DNA from: Candidatus Accumulibacter phosphatis
GTDB taxonomy: Bacteria; Pseudomonadota; Gammaproteobacteria; Burkholderiales; Rhodocyclaceae
Length of the DNA stretch: 64,000 nt
Reading direction: 5' to 3'
Assembly: GCF_012939955.1 (NCBI RefSeq)
Contig: NZ_SPMY01000001.1
Span: forward strand, 1 to 64,000
Shown here: positions 62,504 to 64,000 of the stretch, piece by piece
Position numbering within the stretch: position 1 is the first letter of the stretch
Layout: every line of letters starts with the position of its first letter
Translations under genes and position numbers: made by a program
Notes under the pieces: model-generated
What the model was told of the DNA's origin: nothing
The model's input: only the letters and a program-made list of their open reading frames with translations
The model's database searches: none

Positions 62504-64000
62504 ATTCGGCAAGACGAGGATGGAATGGCAAGGGCATCAGATTTACCACCTTGGCGTGACACTCGCCGCCCTCTTTTACGGATTTGCGGTATCCGTCAAT
62601 CGTAGCCCCTCCACCGGTGAAGAAAGTTGGCAATCCGTCTGTCCAAGCACTTGACAAACGATAGCGCCTGACTTTCGTCTTGTGTAAAACCCCCTTTACA
62701 ACGTCGCGCACCGCCTCCCAGAAGATCCCATCCCGCAGGCAAACGTAGTCCTCGGGAAGAGCATTGGTTCTGGCAAATTCCGCGGCACACAGCACTGGCG
62801 CCAAGCCATCCCACGGATGAATTTCTCCAAGCTTCGACGCATCAACGAGACGGTTTGCATCCAGCAGCTGAGTACCCAATGCACGCACTTCGGGTACGAG
62901 AAAAGGAAACACGTCTTCGCCATCCCTTTCATGAACAATGAAGGTCACCACATCCAGCGTACCACCGCCAACGTCGACCAATGCATGCAAGCCCGGCCGT
63001 CGCTGTGCGGACTGAACGTAACCGGCAATTTGTGCCACGAACTCGGGACGAACACACAAGTCGATCAATTCGTCAGGCAGCTGATCGATGCTTGCCTGGT
63101 CGGTGACTTGGCGCGCAATTTCGGTATCGATATCAGCCTCCGTCTGGCTCAGAATCCAGGCAGATGCTCCAAGCCTCCGGTAGGCGCGTTCCAGCCGAGC
63201 ATTTTCCAGACCATTGCTTGGCGCACCGATATTCAGTATCCAGCGGACCTTGCTTCGGCCGATCTTGTTTCCATGCCTGTGAAAAATCCAGGCAACGAAT
63301 GTAACGCAAAACCAAGGCCACAAAGATGCTCGCTGCCACGATGGACGCTGACGAAACAGCTGGGTCTATGAAGGGGTGCTTCAACCGCTGACGCACCTTT
63401 TCATGTGATACCGAGGGTGCTTGCCCGAGCTGACAACTGCCGTCGTCAAGCACGCTGTACTCACTAGGCAAGAGATAACGCTCTGGCATATCCGAAACCC
63501 CCTCCCAGGTCACTGGAATAATCTGATCGCGCAAGCCGATCGCCGCCTTGGTATAGGAAGTACCAAAATCAAGGCCTATGACGACGTCGACCGCGGTATT
63601 GTCGTTTCCCGGCACCAGTTGGGTACGTGCACCTTCGGCCACCCATCGCTCCGGCATCTTGAAATACGCTTGCCTTGCGAGCGTGCTGGCAAGCGCAACA
63701 TGAACGGTAGTTGGAATACCCTTAGGCTTGGGCAAGGCCTCCAGCATAGGACCCGGCGTTGAAGAAACCGACGCAGGCACCAGTGCGGGTCGCATGGACG
63801 GGGCAAATGGTTTACTTGGCGCCGTATGCGGGACCGCCAAGATCTTTGATATCGCCGGGGAGCCCGCCTTGGCTAACAGCCTTGCGTTTTGGACCAGTGT
63901 CTTGGCTTCGTGTGGGGGCTGCGTCGACCACCTCGATGCAGGCTCACGACTTTCCTGCGCCTCCTTTTTCCCAGAAAGGCTGGTCTTGATTTGACGAAGC
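62337..64000 (-). CDS. Hsp70/actin-like ATPase, frameshifted, 5' end outside window
   Basis: The frame is open from the window edge. Seen: a first frame with the phosphate-1 motif VIGLDFGTSYTKAAIGL (bases ~63530-63580) and VALVLRYIR, which then diverges to a stop at 63133. The frame one base off continues VAWIFHRHGNKIGRSKVRWI with LNIGAP, then the phosphate-2 motif LVDVGGGTLDVVTF, TGGGATIDGY and CGLALDAF, to a stop at 62337. So one base is extra in about 63250-63320. The fold is Hsp70/actin-like; the N-terminal ~100 residues are a Pro-rich extension. It overlaps the convergent WYL ORF by 167 bases. Whether it belongs to the defence locus is unknown. Confidence 0.7.

Noticed and set aside
30237-64000. 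Right-hand attachment site as a second copy of the tRNA-Arg 3' end
   Set aside because: Reading through, I found no repeat of the T-arm/acceptor sequence; a computed self-comparison would be needed to be sure.

Overview
The window looks like chromosome from a high-GC betaproteobacterium of the Rhodocyclales, possibly 'Candidatus Accumulibacter' or a relative. This is inferred from gene content only: paired cyanophycin synthetases, a dapC-dapD-pilU-dapE-prmB cluster, a smc-zipA-ligA run, and ~60-65% GC.

Layout. (1) Bases 1-30,313 are core chromosome: a C-terminally short cyanophycin synthetase (partial) and a full cphA; a FapA/DUF342 protein; a glycine-zipper lipoprotein; an RsuA/RluB-type pseudouridine synthase; an HDOD protein; a low-molecular-weight tyrosine phosphatase; peptide deformylase; a minus-strand run smc-zipA-ligA-hpt-thioinosine phosphorylase; queF; a YecA-like SEC-C protein; an EamA transporter; the lysine/DAP cluster with pilU and prmB; a GDSL lipase; pepN; and tRNA-Arg(ACG). 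(2) Bases 30,328-40,820 are a fragment of an integrative conjugative element beside the tRNA: an integrase tail remnant, AlpA, HU and an F/SXT-type transfer block (split TraN, TrbC, TraU, TraW, a MOBH TraI relaxase, an S26 peptidase). The coupling protein, the TraC ATPase and the pilus genes are not in the window. (3) Bases 41,000-42,990 are a decayed junction with a YbjQ-like protein and a broken vWA gene. (4) Bases 42,997-62,503 are a defence locus: a tightly coupled minus-strand operon (SNF2 helicase, 1710-aa adenine methylase, DUF1016 nuclease, 91-aa protein, 2141-aa helicase/DUF1998/nuclease, UvrD-like helicase with a RelE-like front) and a divergent WYL regulator. (5) The right edge holds a broken Hsp70-like gene running out of the window.

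The main discovery candidate is region 4. Its SNF2 helicase + PglX-like methylase + DUF1998 helicase core resembles class 1 DISARM. However, the DrmA- and DrmB-type parts appear fused, a Vsr/DUF559-like nuclease is embedded, no phospholipase-D DrmC was recognised, and a DUF1016 nuclease and a RelE-UvrD fusion are added. A WYL repressor at a divergent promoter with inverted repeats suggests coordinated control.

Caution: at least five genes carry single-base frameshifts, two of them at homopolymers (C7 and A6). Assembly or sequencing error is a strong alternative to real gene decay.
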